This document shows, piece after piece, positions 23,491 through 33,275 of a stretch of 64,000 nucleotides of DNA. The stretch comes from Penicillus capitatus (lineage: Eukaryota > Chlorophyta): positions 1,426,001 to 1,490,000 of the forward strand of contig OZ287696.1 in the NCBI GenBank assembly GCA_965649825.1, written 5' to 3'. Both the position numbers and the translations under genes were made by a program. The first letter of the stretch is position 1; every line of letters starts with the position of its first letter. The notes beneath the pieces are model-generated. The model was not told the DNA's origin and did no database searches. It saw only the letters and a program-made list of their open reading frames with translations.

Positions 23491-24765
23491 ATGTCTCTCT
23501 TGCCGATGCCGATCGTCGCGTTATCGCATTTGAGAACGAGAGGCATCGCCGTCGATCGCCCCCGTCGTCTACGTCCACGACGTGTCTCCCCGATCGTGCG
23601 ACGTTTGCGACAACGCCTGACTGTCGAAGCGGCATCTCGCACAGATATGGGTCCACTGAAGTAAGAGTGTGTTCGTCACACGAATGCTCTCGTCTTAGAG
23701 GAAGTCGTCCTCAGAGACGCAGCTATTGTTGCAGTGGACACATTTGTCGAAAGCGGAAACAGAATTGCGCTGGGGAGTGGAGAAATGGTGTGAATGTGTT
23801 GAGTGTATACAGGACGCTGATGCCTATCGTTTAGAGTTCCTGCATTTTTCAGTACTTAAGAGAATGTGTGGATGTCAAATCTCTCGAAGACATTGTCTGC
23901 ATCACCACAACTGAAGCAGCGGCAACTGAAGCTGCTTTTCAAGGACTCCCTCAGGCCACATACGGCGAGACAGAGCATGTGTGTCGCATCTAACGGAGAA
24001 AAAAAGACACCGTGTGTTGTGTAGGTCGACGTGATGTTTCAAGAGGTTGATGAAGTGGATGCACAGTCAGGTGCCTTCATCTTCGGTCGCAAGAATGAGC
24101 CCACACAGCCGCAGATCATGAAAACACGCCTCGTCATGGCAAAGGCCAAGCAGTGCATTGGACTTATCGATTCAGAAGAAAAAGTATGTCTTTTGATTGA
24201 GACAATCGACGATTCTTACAGACCTGTCACATCATAGATGATGGATCGATTAAGTGGATCCGTGCCAGTCTTCGTGGAGGAAGAGGGATGGGAAGACACG
24301 GCAGAAGAGATCGATGATATGTTCCTTCCAAACGCTGAAATCTGGTAAACGCCCGGACAGAAAGAAATGGTTTCCATGCATGGCACCAGGAGACGTCCAA
24401 CGTCAGGAGAGGCCGATCCAAGAGGTGGTCCGCATCCTTACGTCTCGCCCGAAGGGCACAATATACTTGAGATCCGATTCGGTACGAACTTACCTTCAGC
24501 ATCGGCATGGACGAGTAGTACTGGCCAACAGATGGGCCTGTGAAACTCGAGGGGGAAGAGTGCTCTTACGAGCAGATCTCCAAAGGAATCTACTCTGTAA
24601 ACGGCGTCGTGACGCACGGATTGTTCCACGATGTTCTCAAAAGCGGCGTGGTGGCGTCTCCTCTTGGGCCGCGGATTGTTGAATGGGTAGGCGGGGTGTG
24701 AGGATGGCGGATCGCGTGATGTGTTTCTCTAGGAGAAGGAATCCAGCAATACGTTGACAGATTAG
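23491..24765 (+). CDS. Ribose-5-phosphate isomerase A-like protein, plastid-targeted, active site altered
   Basis: Rpi interconverts ribose-5-P and ribulose-5-P (Calvin and pentose-phosphate pathways). Eight exons; introns 23651-23698, 23788-23834, 23979-24024, 24184-24237, 24345-24389, 24482-24531 and 24687-24732; 312 residues. An N-terminal basic transit peptide (MSLLPMPIVALSHLRTRGIA..) is followed by RDAAIVAVDTFVESGNRIAL, a loop region, VDEVDAQSGAFIFGRK, VPVFVEEEGW, HPYVSPEGHNILEIRF and NGVVTHGLFHDV. The Asp pair of GADEVD is kept, but the glycine-rich KGxGGA..REK loop, which carries the catalytic Lys and Glu in characterised RpiA, is replaced by FGRKNEPTQPQIMK. So the fold looks sure and activity doubtful. 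Its stop overlaps the stop of the convergent OTU gene by three bases. Confidence 0.82.
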
Positions 24766-25579
24766 AGGGTGGATATTGCTTTTGTTCGAACACTGTTGTA
24801 GTGTGCCCCATGTCGATAGGCATGTTGCATGAAACATAACCGAATGGGCGATCCTTCAAAGCTCTCTCCGACGATCTTCTCTCCCAGATCTACCGTGTGA
24901 ATGATCAGTCTCTTCTGCAGCTTCTCACTTAATGCCTGAATCTCCAATTCTCCTCCCCACTCTGTTGTCGACGCAATATTGTCACAGTGTCGCAGAAAGG
25001 ACACTTCTGCTGCCTCCCGAACACAGAAGGGCGCATACTGCTCACTGCGAGTGCGAAGCTCTTCTGCCGCTATCTCCCTCAACGCCTGAAAACTCCACCA
25101 ACCGCCAGTACCTCTCTGAAATGCCTTTTCTAACAGTCAACGCACTTTTGAGTGACATCTGTTAGTTGGCAGAGTTGATCTTCGATCGCTTTGAAGAGGC
25201 AATGTCCATCGGGACGGATTTCATACATACAGTATCCGATGGCATTGAGGCGTTCCTTGAGGCTTTGCTCTTCGCTTTGCCGCTCAGTGACCCCCAACTG
25301 CTCGAGATCTTCCCGAATTCGTGCCTCCCGTTCTTCCAATCGTTTTGCCTCCTTCTCTGGACGCTTCTGAGCTTTGGATTTCTTTTCGCTGCGCAGCGAC
25401 GGATCTTCAAGAGACAACTTCTCTGTCTCCTCTGTCCTCTCCTCCAATGACTCTTCATCTCTCGCCCGAATCGCCTCCAGTTCACGTTCATGTCTCGTTC
25501 GGACACTGTCAATACAGTCCGTCGCATCCTGTTTCTTCTTTTCGCCCGACTTCGCCGCTTCTTTCTTCGCGGCATTCAT
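24762..25579 (-). CDS. OTU-domain deubiquitinase, OTUD6-like
   Basis: Cysteine protease that removes ubiquitin. A charged coiled-coil N-terminus (..KSGEKKKQ.., SKAQKRPEKEAKRLEEREAR) typical of OTUD6 precedes the catalytic box PDGHCLFKAIEDQL. Downstream are EWGGELEIQALSEKL and the catalytic His in HAYRHGAHYNSV. One intron 25116-25156; about 258 residues from the ATG at 25579. OTUD6 proteins usually have ~30 further residues upstream, and the preceding frame (25576-25995) ends with a fitting ..SLVRERHKKE whose TGA overlaps this ATG as ATGA. So the true N-terminus may lie in that frame. Confidence 0.88.
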
Positions 25580-25995
25580 TCTTTTTTGTGACGCTCACGC
25601 ACTAGAGACTTGGTCTTGATGGCTAGGTCGACGGTCGATTCGTCGCGTTTCGTAGCCATTTGAGCATCGATTGGCGCTTCGCCTTCCTCTTCGGACGCAC
25701 TCGGTAATGAAACGGCATCGTTGTTTACTGAAATCTCGGCGATACGCGTTTGCTTCGCGAAAACTTTCATGCCACCGCCGCCTCCTTTCTTGACGTGACC
25801 CTTCCGTTTGTGATATTGGAGGAATCCTTGAAACTTCAGGCTTTCTGTTAGGACCGATAGGCTCGGCGATTGGTCCGAGCGCTTAGAGGCCGCGATGCGA
25901 GAAGAGCCAGACGGGTATTCTTTACAGGTGAAGCCGTACGTGAATATATAGGATAACGTCACGTCATTCGACAGTGACGTTCCATGCTCTAACAT
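25576..25995 (-). CDS. ORF abutting OTUD6, possibly its displaced N-terminus
   Basis: 139-codon frame containing KFQGFLQYHKRKGHVKK, a Gly run, an acidic ASEEEGEAP segment and the C-terminal SLVRERHKKE. The last part resembles the Arg/Lys-rich N-terminus of OTUD6, which the downstream frame lacks. The stop TGA shares bases with the downstream ATG in ATGA, just after an A6 run. It may be a separate small gene, a translational overlap, a one-base indel in the A run, or missed splicing. Confidence 0.4.
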   Translation of the reverse strand: MLEHGTSLSNDVTLSYIFTYGFTCKEYPSGSSRIAASKRSDQSPSLSVLTESLKFQGFLQYHKRKGHVKKGGGGGMKVFAKQTRIAEISVNNDAVSLPSASEEEGEAPIDAQMATKRDESTVDLAIKTKSLVRERHKKE

Positions 25996-26039
25996 ATCGA
26001 AACAGAATTAGTGTTAATGGACAATTACGCCATTGTTAC

Positions 26040-26917
26040 TCAAAATTTCTGATTCCGGGCAGTTCCGATGTGATAACAGCCTCTTCTCCCTTTGCTGCAT
26101 TCAGTGCCGCTTCGTTGACCAGATATATAGTTCTGCGCCGCTGAATGTGCGTGTCTGATGGGCCAGTTTGTCGGTATCCACCGTCATTGTCCATGGGTTT
26201 GTTTTTTTAGATAGTACTCCAGTATCCCGCGACACCTACAAACATCGGGAAGAGGTACATGAATGTGTCGATCAAAACGATATGCTCTTGTCAACGCAGC
26301 ATCCAGGGACAGATTCCAATCTGTGTCCACCGCATAGGTCCTGTAACATGATGTTGGATGAGAATAGGCAGGATCAGCAAACAGAATTCTCACCTCCAGG
26401 TCTTTCAGTAGACGTTTGACAGATCGATGATCCCTCTCATCTGTTGATCCACCCTGCTTTGCGTACTCGGCCAGTCTTTCGCTGAATACAGGTACTTTCA
26501 TCTACTCCACGATCACCTCTTCATTGGTTTCTTAGTTCCCTGAATCCACTTTCTCTATCACCTCTTGAGGGTACGTTTCATTGAGAAGTCTCAGGTGCTC
26601 CGCATTCTTGCTTAATCATGAGCAGTAGAGCAGAGGCTAGAGACTGACCAAAGTGTACTTGGATCTTCTTGTGCAGCTTCGCTTGCCAGTTTAAGCTTTC
26701 TCAGCCGCTGCTGTCTCTGCCATGCCGGTAATCGTGTTATCCAGCCAAACAGAAAACTAACGAGTTCCCAGAAGAGCCGAACAATGGGCTTAAGAAACTC
26801 CGACGGTTTGAAATGAAAATACTGGTCATCCTTATCCACCGACCCTGTCACGACTGTAGACTTCGGTTTCGAAACGACCGGGGCGGCGTTTAAGCTTTCT
26901 CCTGTTCCGTCTGGCAC
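26040..26917 (-). pseudogene. Remnant of an FtsH/YME1-type AAA+ metalloprotease
   Basis: Fragments on one strand, in FtsH order. DAALTRAYRFDRHIHVPLPD (about 26200-26330) matches the second region of homology, where functional proteins have TRPGRFDR. TDKLAHQTRTFSGAEL (about 26128-26183) matches the lid. LVNEAALNAAK (about 26085-26120) continues the same domain only after a frameshift. No Walker A, Walker B or HEAGH zinc site is present, and the protease domain is missing altogether. Upstream exons (26917 downward) encode a hydrophobic helix and HLRLLNETYPQEVIEK, which may be the old N-terminus. An internally deleted, frameshifted gene is the simplest reading. Confidence 0.6.
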
Positions 26918-27199
26918 TGAAGCTGTTGCGAATGTATGTCAAGAGAACCAGGACGCACGTCTGTCATTCGTACGGTACACGAAGTGTCGGTCTTTTTGAA
27001 GGATTCGGGTTACGGTGCGTGGGTGGGAGTGAGCAAAAAGAGATCGCGTCCTTCGAGTCTAATAATGTCTAGGCCGGACGTAGAAGTAGTGTCGTAAAGA
27101 ACATTGAGCTTGCATGACTCGAAACGAAATGCAAAAAACTGTTGTTGATTGCGCTGACGTTTGTTTCATTACCCGAAATGCGTACAGGACGCCGCGAAT

Positions 27200-27920
27200 A
27201 CGAAAAAGCGTTCAGACGAGTAGACGTCGTTTAACGAAAGCTTGCACTGAAGTTAAGTTTATTTTTTGGCTTTTTACAAAACTAGTCTTTTAGGGCAACA
27301 ATCTGTCAAGACAAGCGAGTCACCGACACGCTAAGGAAACCGCGAAGAAACTGATAAAAGAATATGCAGAGGTAAGCTAGTTTTGTTTAAAAAACTAAAC
27401 TCTTTTGTTTAGATGGAAAGACAAGTGAACAGATCTGCCAAGAAAACAAAAAAAGAGAGAAGCGAGAAGCGGTCGTGCTATCATCCAGTTATCCGACGAA
27501 CCGAATGATTTCGGTTTTCGAATCAGCGAATGACGAAGCATTCTCGAAGACAGTATACGTCACAGGCTTCAATCAAAGATCGTCCAAAGGACAACTCAAG
27601 ACGACCTAGAACTAGAAGACCTCTTTAAACAAGCGGGAACGGTGAAAGACATCTTCTCACAAGAGACGGAGATTTGTTGTCGAATATGCTTTTGTGGAAT
27701 TTGAAAGCATGGTCACGGAAGTAAGTCGTAATCTTGTTTTTTATTGCTTGATTGTCGATATAGAAAAAGCCTTGGAGAGTTCCAGGTAACAATTTGGAAG
27801 GAACACAAGACTGACGATCCGACAAGCTACGCGAAGCCACTCAGACGACGATGCCCATTCCGCCACCATCGATGCCCCCTGCCAGGAGGAGATCGACGGA
27901 GACCGTGACGAGAAAATCGA
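27200..27920 (+). pseudogene. Frameshifted RRM-type RNA-binding protein gene
   Basis: Pieces of an RNA-recognition motif occur in order but in different frames: TVYVTGF (RNP2 strand, about 27552), DDLELEDLFKQAGTVKDIF (about 27600-27660) and VVEYAFVEFESMVTE (RNP1 region, about 27675-27720), followed by a typical donor gtaagt and a further KALESS piece. A preceding intron with T-rich 3' end finishes at 27411. At least two frame changes cannot be removed with introns of normal size, so the copy looks decayed; sequencing indels are the alternative. Confidence 0.5.
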
Positions 27921-28124
27921 TTGATTCTGCTCTGACGCATCTCGCCAGAGAAGCCGTCTTGACCGTGCAAAGAACGGTAGCGGACGGGGAAAGTCGCAAA
28001 GTCCTACGCCGTGGTCGCACAGACGCGTAACGAAAAACGGAGGAGACAGCACTGAGTCGATGCAAGGACTACAGGGCTGGGTGTACAGTCAGCTTCATAC
28101 CCGTGGTGGCCCACGGCCTGGCGT

Positions 28125-28146
28125 CACGTCGCGGAGCTGCGACGTG
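28125..28146. repeat. Inverted repeat CACGTCGC / GCGACGTG
   Basis: Eight-base perfect arms around a 6-base loop GGAGCT. It precedes a second, longer hairpin at 28200 in an otherwise gene-free stretch. Confidence 0.6.
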
Positions 28147-28199
28147 TCCAGTCAGCGGGCCCAAACTGAGTCAGACCGTCTCATCAGTGACCGTTCGCT

Positions 28200-28232
28200 G
28201 TTTCGATAATAGTGATTAACTATTATCGAAAC
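28200..28232. repeat. 14-bp perfect inverted repeat (hairpin)
   Basis: GTTTCGATAATAGT and its exact reverse complement ACTATTATCGAAAC flank a 5-base loop GATTA. A 14-bp perfect stem is unlikely by chance. It lies about 75 bp upstream of the truncated SAP-like gene and could be a promoter palindrome, RNA hairpin or element terminus. Confidence 0.75.
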
Positions 28233-28307
28233 CGTGAAATTCCATAGTTTGCAAGCCGCGGTTAGTTTTCCTGTTCCGTTTTGTTATCTTAGTTTGCTTT
28301 CAGAGGA

Positions 28308-28600
28308 ATGCACTCGGACGCCGCGGCGAACTTTTCCAAAGAAACTCTAAACTTGTTATTAAACAATCTCATCCTTAAGAACAAAGTGAAAGCATGGTTG
28401 CCTAACGATCTTTTTGTCGTACGAATGAGCTCTCCGGCGAACGGACAAAGCTCATCGACCGCGAAGGCGCGACGATGCCGCGAGGCAGAACCGTGAAATC
28501 AAGGAAGCGAAGCTCGCTACAATCCGTGCTTGGTGTCAGAAGCTTGGCGTACAGGGTTACCAAAAGAAGACAACAGCAGACGATTTGCGTCGCCTGATCC
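28308..28600 (+). pseudogene. Truncated gene with SAP-like helical segment
   Basis: Starts MHSDAAANFSKETLNLLLNN; a donor near 28419 and an acceptor at about 28488 join it to [20 protein letters not shown] and TTADDLRRL, which resembles a SAP-type helix-turn-helix (..WCxxxGL...KxDLIxRL). The frame then runs straight into antisense fibrillarin sequence of the duplicated block starting near 28584. The original 3' end is therefore missing. The SAP assignment is tentative. Confidence 0.4.
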
Positions 28601-29370
28601 GGCTGGGCCACGTCCGCGAAGATGACATCGACCATCGGAACCAGCATCCGATACTTGAGCGGATGCCGCGCATCTTCGATGATGGGAATCACATTCGGTC
28701 GCTGCTTACACATGTTGAGCAGATCCCTTCCTGCAGCAGCACAGCATCGCGCACTGAATGGAGTGCCGATTCCCAGAGAGGGATCACCGCTTCGATGCGA
28801 AAACTCAACCGCATACACAATGCCTTCGGGTCCGACGATGTCCGAACAGTGCGAGACTGTGGTGCCCGAGGCGGCTCCGAGGTATAGCAGTTTGCAGCCA
28901 GGCTTCATGTGGATCTCGCCGATGCCTGCCAGTATCCCTGCGGCCAGTTTGGATCGAAAGGGATTCCAGACTCGGTATTCGATCTTCTGTTTTTCGTCTC
29001 CCTCTCCAACCTGACGGACGAAAGAGTGGGAAGTGTGAGGTGACAGGTGCCGATCTGATCTGATCATCTACCTCCACTTCAACTTTCTTCTCTCCGTAGA
29101 CGGTGACTCCCGGAACGAAATTTTTCGTCACCAAGCTCGACTCCACGCAAAGGAGATGACGAATGCAAAAGGACCAAACCGTCCGTACGGATGCATCGGC
29201 GAATAACAGCGGTTCTCACGCAGAAGTCGCTGATCTCGCAGAGTCCCATGATCGAAAGACGTGGAGACGCGAACAGATGGACGTCATTGCATCGGAAGGA
29301 CCCTTACTGACAAGCGAAGCGTAAACTTAAAGGCCGAGGTCGATCTGTATCCTTTCCAAGCTGTCCAGAA
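28584..29370. pseudogene. Chimeric duplication: partial fibrillarin plus 3' end of the VWA gene
   Basis: 28584 to about 29135 is a near-identical copy of 33569-34110 (internal and 5' exons of fibrillarin, antisense here as there). About 29137-29370 is a near-identical copy of 36021-36255 (terminal exon and 3' flank of the VWA gene). Order and orientation match the source locus, but the ~1.9 kb between the two parts is absent. The fibrillarin piece lacks the C-terminal exons and the GAR N-terminus, and its intron copy lacks five bases (a TGTGC-type unit) present at 33720. Neither part can make the parental protein. Confidence 0.85.
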
Positions 29371-29686
29371 CCACCCGTCTGTCCTCTAGCAAAGTCGTAC
29401 GGCAACCACGGTTACTTTGTGCAATTGTGCGTGCAGCCAATTGGCACAGACTCTTTCGGAGTCGATTTCTGTCGTTGTCAACCTAGCACACGGAACCTTG
29501 CAGTGAAATCCATGCGATTAAGGCAATCGAGCTAAGCGGCCGTAGATGAAGAAAGATATCTCCTCTTTCTGTGGCTGTCGTGACCGGCAGAGGGGTCAAG
29601 TGACTTTGCCTCCGGCGTCAGCGCCAACCGTCACTAGACGCTAGACACCGACCCTTTCCACTCCGTCTTTTCTCTAAACGAAATCT

Positions 29687-30025
29687 ATGGCTTCGAGGTG
29701 GTTTGTCATTTACTGCGGGGTTATCGTTGCCTGCTGGTTCGGTGTAGCGGCGTACTATGCAAACCTGCACTCCTCGGGCACCGAGGCAAGAGAGACCGTT
29801 TGCGCGTGCGATGGCGACGAGGTCTGTTGTAAATACGACTTGGAACAATGCACGGAGAGACAACCTTGCGCCTGCCATTCTGCTGAAGATATAGATTTCG
29901 TTTGCACTGAGGGGAAGCGGGAGTGGACTCAACCTTTTGCTGTTTGGCATGTTCTTGTTGGCGTTTCATGCGCACTGACTATTATTCCACTGCTTCTTTG
30001 GGTGTTTTTCACGATGTTTCCATAA
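29687..30025 (+). CDS. Small two-TM Cys-rich membrane protein, family member 2
   Basis: Single exon, 112 residues, the shortest member. The N-terminal hydrophobic helix (about residues 5-23) is followed by the loop CACDGDEVCC, EQC, CAC and a final Cys before ..REW. A second hydrophobic helix fills the C-terminus (HVLVGVSCALTIIPLLLWVF). The Cys spacing is that of the four paralogues. No tail follows the second helix, unlike members 1, 3, 4 and 5. Function unknown; the loop is predicted to be luminal or extracellular. Confidence 0.75.
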   Translation: MASRWFVIYCGVIVACWFGVAAYYANLHSSGTEARETVCACDGDEVCCKYDLEQCTERQPCACHSAEDIDFVCTEGKREWTQPFAVWHVLVGVSCALTIIPLLLWVFFTMFP

Positions 30026-30449
30026 TTCATTGCATGAATAAGAAACGCATCCTCTGCTCTAATATCATTGTTGTAATCTGGTAGAGACCGTCGTCAAAAC
30101 AAACATACTTGTGGCGCTACACATTAATGACGTTTGTGTTTGTCCTCTGGTTGTTCGTTGGTACCGGATAGCCCTTCGGTAACGACGTCTGCAGAATAGA
30201 TAACCAATGGCAAGCTTCCACGCAATCTTTCTGTCTGAGAGTCTCTCTCTCATTCGGAGGTGGATTTGTGTTTTGCTGTTTTCTTGGGTCGCTTTGCTAA
30301 TCTCTTAATTACTCCACTCTTGATCTGTCTCGACCGACCCAATAATTAGCAGGTTGACATGTGAGATAGGGATAATTCCGTGATGTTAAAGTCTTGTTTA
30401 TGATGGAGGATGACAGTATCTCCATGACCCATGTATGACGTTAAGGACC

Positions 30450-31073
30450 TCATGTCCGACGCCAGAACCAAAATCCCGGTCGACATTGACGGCAAGGAAC
30501 CAGCTTCGCCTGCATTTCCGTCCATCTTTGCATCGCATTGTTTCTTCGCCGTTTTTTGACAATCGTTCTTGGAGGTGATGCCCATGTTTTGCGGTAGATG
30601 CTCAGAGGACGTGCTTCTGCTGCCGGTTCTCGTCCGAGGATTTCCAGAACGGCAGAGAAGACACCGACTCCAATGCAGCTCTGCAGGGCACTCACGGGTC
30701 CACCTTGCCACGATACAGCAACGCCAGTCACACATCCCGCCATCCCCCCATTCCAAAAATCATCTTTCTGTCGAAGGCGGCTCATGAAACACGCGGCTGC
30801 CGCGTAAACCCCTCCAAATATGGCAAACGTTGATCCCGATTCCATTCCCGCTTTGTGAACGCCCGTCAGTTTGCGCGTCTGCAAAAGCGAGCGGCCGAAA
30901 CCGAAGACGTATCCCAAGGCTCCACCACCGAAAGCGGAAGTCAGGCCTTGAATGGAGCATGGGGCTTTCGGCGAACCGACGGTCTCGACAGGAATTCCCG
31001 CGCTTTCTTCATCTAGGATATCGCTGCTGTCGATCTTGTGCACGCGTTGTTTTTTTGGACCGTCGTTGCTCAT
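30450..31073 (-). CDS. Tim17/Tim22/Tim23 (PRAT) family membrane protein
   Basis: Four-helix protein of mitochondrial (or plastid/peroxisomal) import translocases. After a polar N-terminus come QGLTSAFGGGALGYVFGFG, a helix with TFAIFGGVYAAAACFMSRLR, and the conserved KDDFWNGGMAGCVTGVAVS and GPVSALQSCIGVGVFSAVLE. The KDD..NGxxAGxxTG pattern resembles Tim22 most. It has a basic C-terminal extension of ~50 residues that may be partly mis-spliced. 207 residues in one frame. Which translocase it belongs to is not clear. Confidence 0.8.
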   Translation of the reverse strand: MSNDGPKKQRVHKIDSSDILDEESAGIPVETVGSPKAPCSIQGLTSAFGGGALGYVFGFGRSLLQTRKLTGVHKAGMESGSTFAIFGGVYAAAACFMSRLRQKDDFWNGGMAGCVTGVAVSWQGGPVSALQSCIGVGVFSAVLEILGREPAAEARPLSIYRKTWASPPRTIVKKRRRNNAMQRWTEMQAKLVPCRQCRPGFWFWRRT

Positions 31074-31093
31074 GATGGTAGAAGGAATGGCTT

Positions 31094-32251
31094 TTAGACA
31101 GTAGAAGTCTTTAGCAGAGGCACATCGACAGACGGACCGGCAATTGTCGAAAAATGCATTTCATTGACGACTCTCGCGATCGTGGGCGTCCATGTCATAC
31201 CCGAGAGATCCCGAGTCAGCGATCCACAAACAGCTTGCATCTGACTTTGTACCTCAGCAGACAACGTCTTGGGTGTGAGAATTCTAGAGGTTCTCGCGTT
31301 AGAGTGTCCGTCTCTGTGATTTGAGTGTGACCTGAGGAGAGTGGTATGTACGATGTTCGTTTGTTTGGTCGGGGCATTGGGACATCGTTCGCGGAATTTC
31401 TTTCGAATGTCCATCAGCGCGGTTGTCATGTCCGTCCACAGCGCCAAGAGCACGCCTGAATCGGCCAAGATCACACGATTGAAGACGAGACACGGCCCAG
31501 GCGAAGTCTTGATGATCTGCGTGAGATCTTCTTTTTCTTTCTCTATTGCGTCCGCAAGCGCAATCTGCGATGGATGTCCCTCTTGTCTCGCTGGAGATGG
31601 CGATTCCACCCGGGATGTGTGGAAGAGTGTGATGTGCAGCATCTCAGCAGGGAGGTGAAAGACCTAAGTCGCCCAAATGTGCATACGGATGGATGACAGC
31701 CAACTACTGACCCGAATATCGCGTGGCAAGATATCGAGTGCTTTGGTCGAAGCGTCGTAGAGACGGTGTGCGATCTGTGGATCAGGTGTCATCGGCAAGA
31801 CAATCAGACGACACATGTTTTCGGATTCGGCGCCGTCGACTTCGACGTAAGACCTCGCCTCGCACAGCAGACGTCCGTCGGTTGCACCAGCCGCCGACGT
31901 CTTGTCGACATAGTACTTAACAATCGACGCAATGAACTCAGTATTTAGATTCTGTGCCGAGAATCTCTCTTCCATCGCGTCATACGACTTCTTCAGTCGT
32001 TCTTGATCCTCTACCTGCCATCACTCTTCCTCTTTGCAGTATTAGAAAGCCATGTCTCACGGCTTCGACGGAAGACATCTGCAGTTCTTGAGGCGCAGCA
32101 GATTCGACGTGCGGTGGAGACTGTTCGCGGGAGGGAGATACCAGACGATAGATGGCGTATCTGCAAGAGTCCACCGTCGTCAAGCAATTTCCGCATGGCA
32201 AGTGACACACCCGATAATGATGCCACCGGCGACAATCCCCGCGGACAACAT
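31094..32251 (-). CDS. Membrane-anchored 2H phosphoesterase-like protein
   Basis: The two HxT motifs of the 2H (cyclic phosphodiesterase/RNA ligase-like) fold are present: LHITLFHTS and NIVHTTLLR, about 100 residues apart. An N-terminal hydrophobic anchor MLSAGIVAGGIIIGYAIYRL precedes a linker. Four exons; introns 32161-32210, 32015-32060 and 31664-31711; 337 residues. These enzymes act on 2',3'-cyclic phosphates or 2'-5' linkages; the substrate here is unknown. Its ATG is 35 bp from the divergent PAP/fibrillin ATG at 32287, a very small shared promoter. Confidence 0.78.
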
Positions 32252-32286
32252 ACCGTCGGCGACGGAACAATGTTGGTTCGTGCACA

Positions 32287-33238
32287 ATGACACGATCGGC
32301 GTTCGCTCCAACACGATTAGCACCTTCGATTCGTCTCCAGCAGTGCGACTCCTTCAGACCAACGCTCACGAAGGCTGATCGCGATTTCTCTCGCAGGGTC
32401 GGCACCGCGCGTCGTCTCGAACGCCACAGATGTCGGTCCACAGCTGAACCGGGGGACAAAGGAAAGGCAGTTGTCGGGAATGTCACATCAGAGCGTGCAA
32501 AAGAGGAAGCCCTACAAGGAGCCGTGGAGATCCTTCATAGAACAGTCGTTGCTAAGAAGTTCGATTCCAATGTCATCTGCGCAGCATTTCAGGAGTTCCA
32601 GACAAACAAGATGAAGGTAGGCCGCCTCCGACAGAATCGTTCTCGATTTCTGGAATGTAAACTAAGTTCGAAGATCTGAATGATGCCATTGGTGGAGGAC
32701 CAGATGGCAAATTCTGGGAGCTGCAGTTTGTCGCAAGCATCATGTGCTCCATTGACGGTGACACGATGTGAGCCGCCTGTATATAGGAATAAAAGGCGCC
32801 AAAGATAAGGAGTCTGATGGATATCGTTTTCCTCTGACAGCTGTTCAGGTTCCGACAAGATCTCTCGTGCCTTGACCGATTTCTGGATTTAGCATTTTGA
32901 CAATGGACGAATCACAAATGGTGTCTTCTTGGGGCACGTGGCCTCTGTCAGATTCATAGGCACCTACGAAACGAAAAACGTATGCTAACTCTCTTCGTCG
33001 ATAGTGTCTGAGTAGAGGTGACGTGCAGAGCTCGATGCAGTTTGTCTTTGAGAAGATTCAAATTCAGATTGGTCCGGGACGCTTCACGTTCCCCGTCGGA
33101 TCTGGATCGGCGGCCGAAGGCCGCTTTGTGTTCTTCTATGCCGATGAAGACTTCGTGGTTGCCAGAGGTCTCTCCGGCGGAACGGCCTTTTGGAAACGCA
33201 TAGCGCCGTCAGATCTGTTTCAGATGGGGGCTGCTTAA
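32287..33238 (+). CDS. Plastid lipid-associated protein (PAP/fibrillin-like)
   Basis: Fibrillins bind lipids in plastoglobules and thylakoids. MTRSAFAPTRLAPSIRLQQC.. is a transit-peptide-like N-terminus with Phe at position 6. The domain shows GKFWELQFVASIM, RFPLTAVQ, NGRITNGVFLGHVASVRFIG, FEKIQIQIGPGRFTFPVG and the C-terminal FYADEDFVVARGLSGG. Five exons with introns 32617-32666, 32758-32795, 32849-32892 and 32980-33028; 256 residues. The assignment rests on the overall W..L / xNGVFLG / DEDxxVxRG pattern. Confidence 0.75.
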
Positions 33239-33275
33239 TCCGATGCACGAGATGACATTAAAGGACACGTCGTTT

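Noticed and set aside
32980-33004. 25-nt intron in the PAP/fibrillin gene
   Set aside because: A 49-nt intron ending at 33028 also keeps frame and matches the window's intron size.
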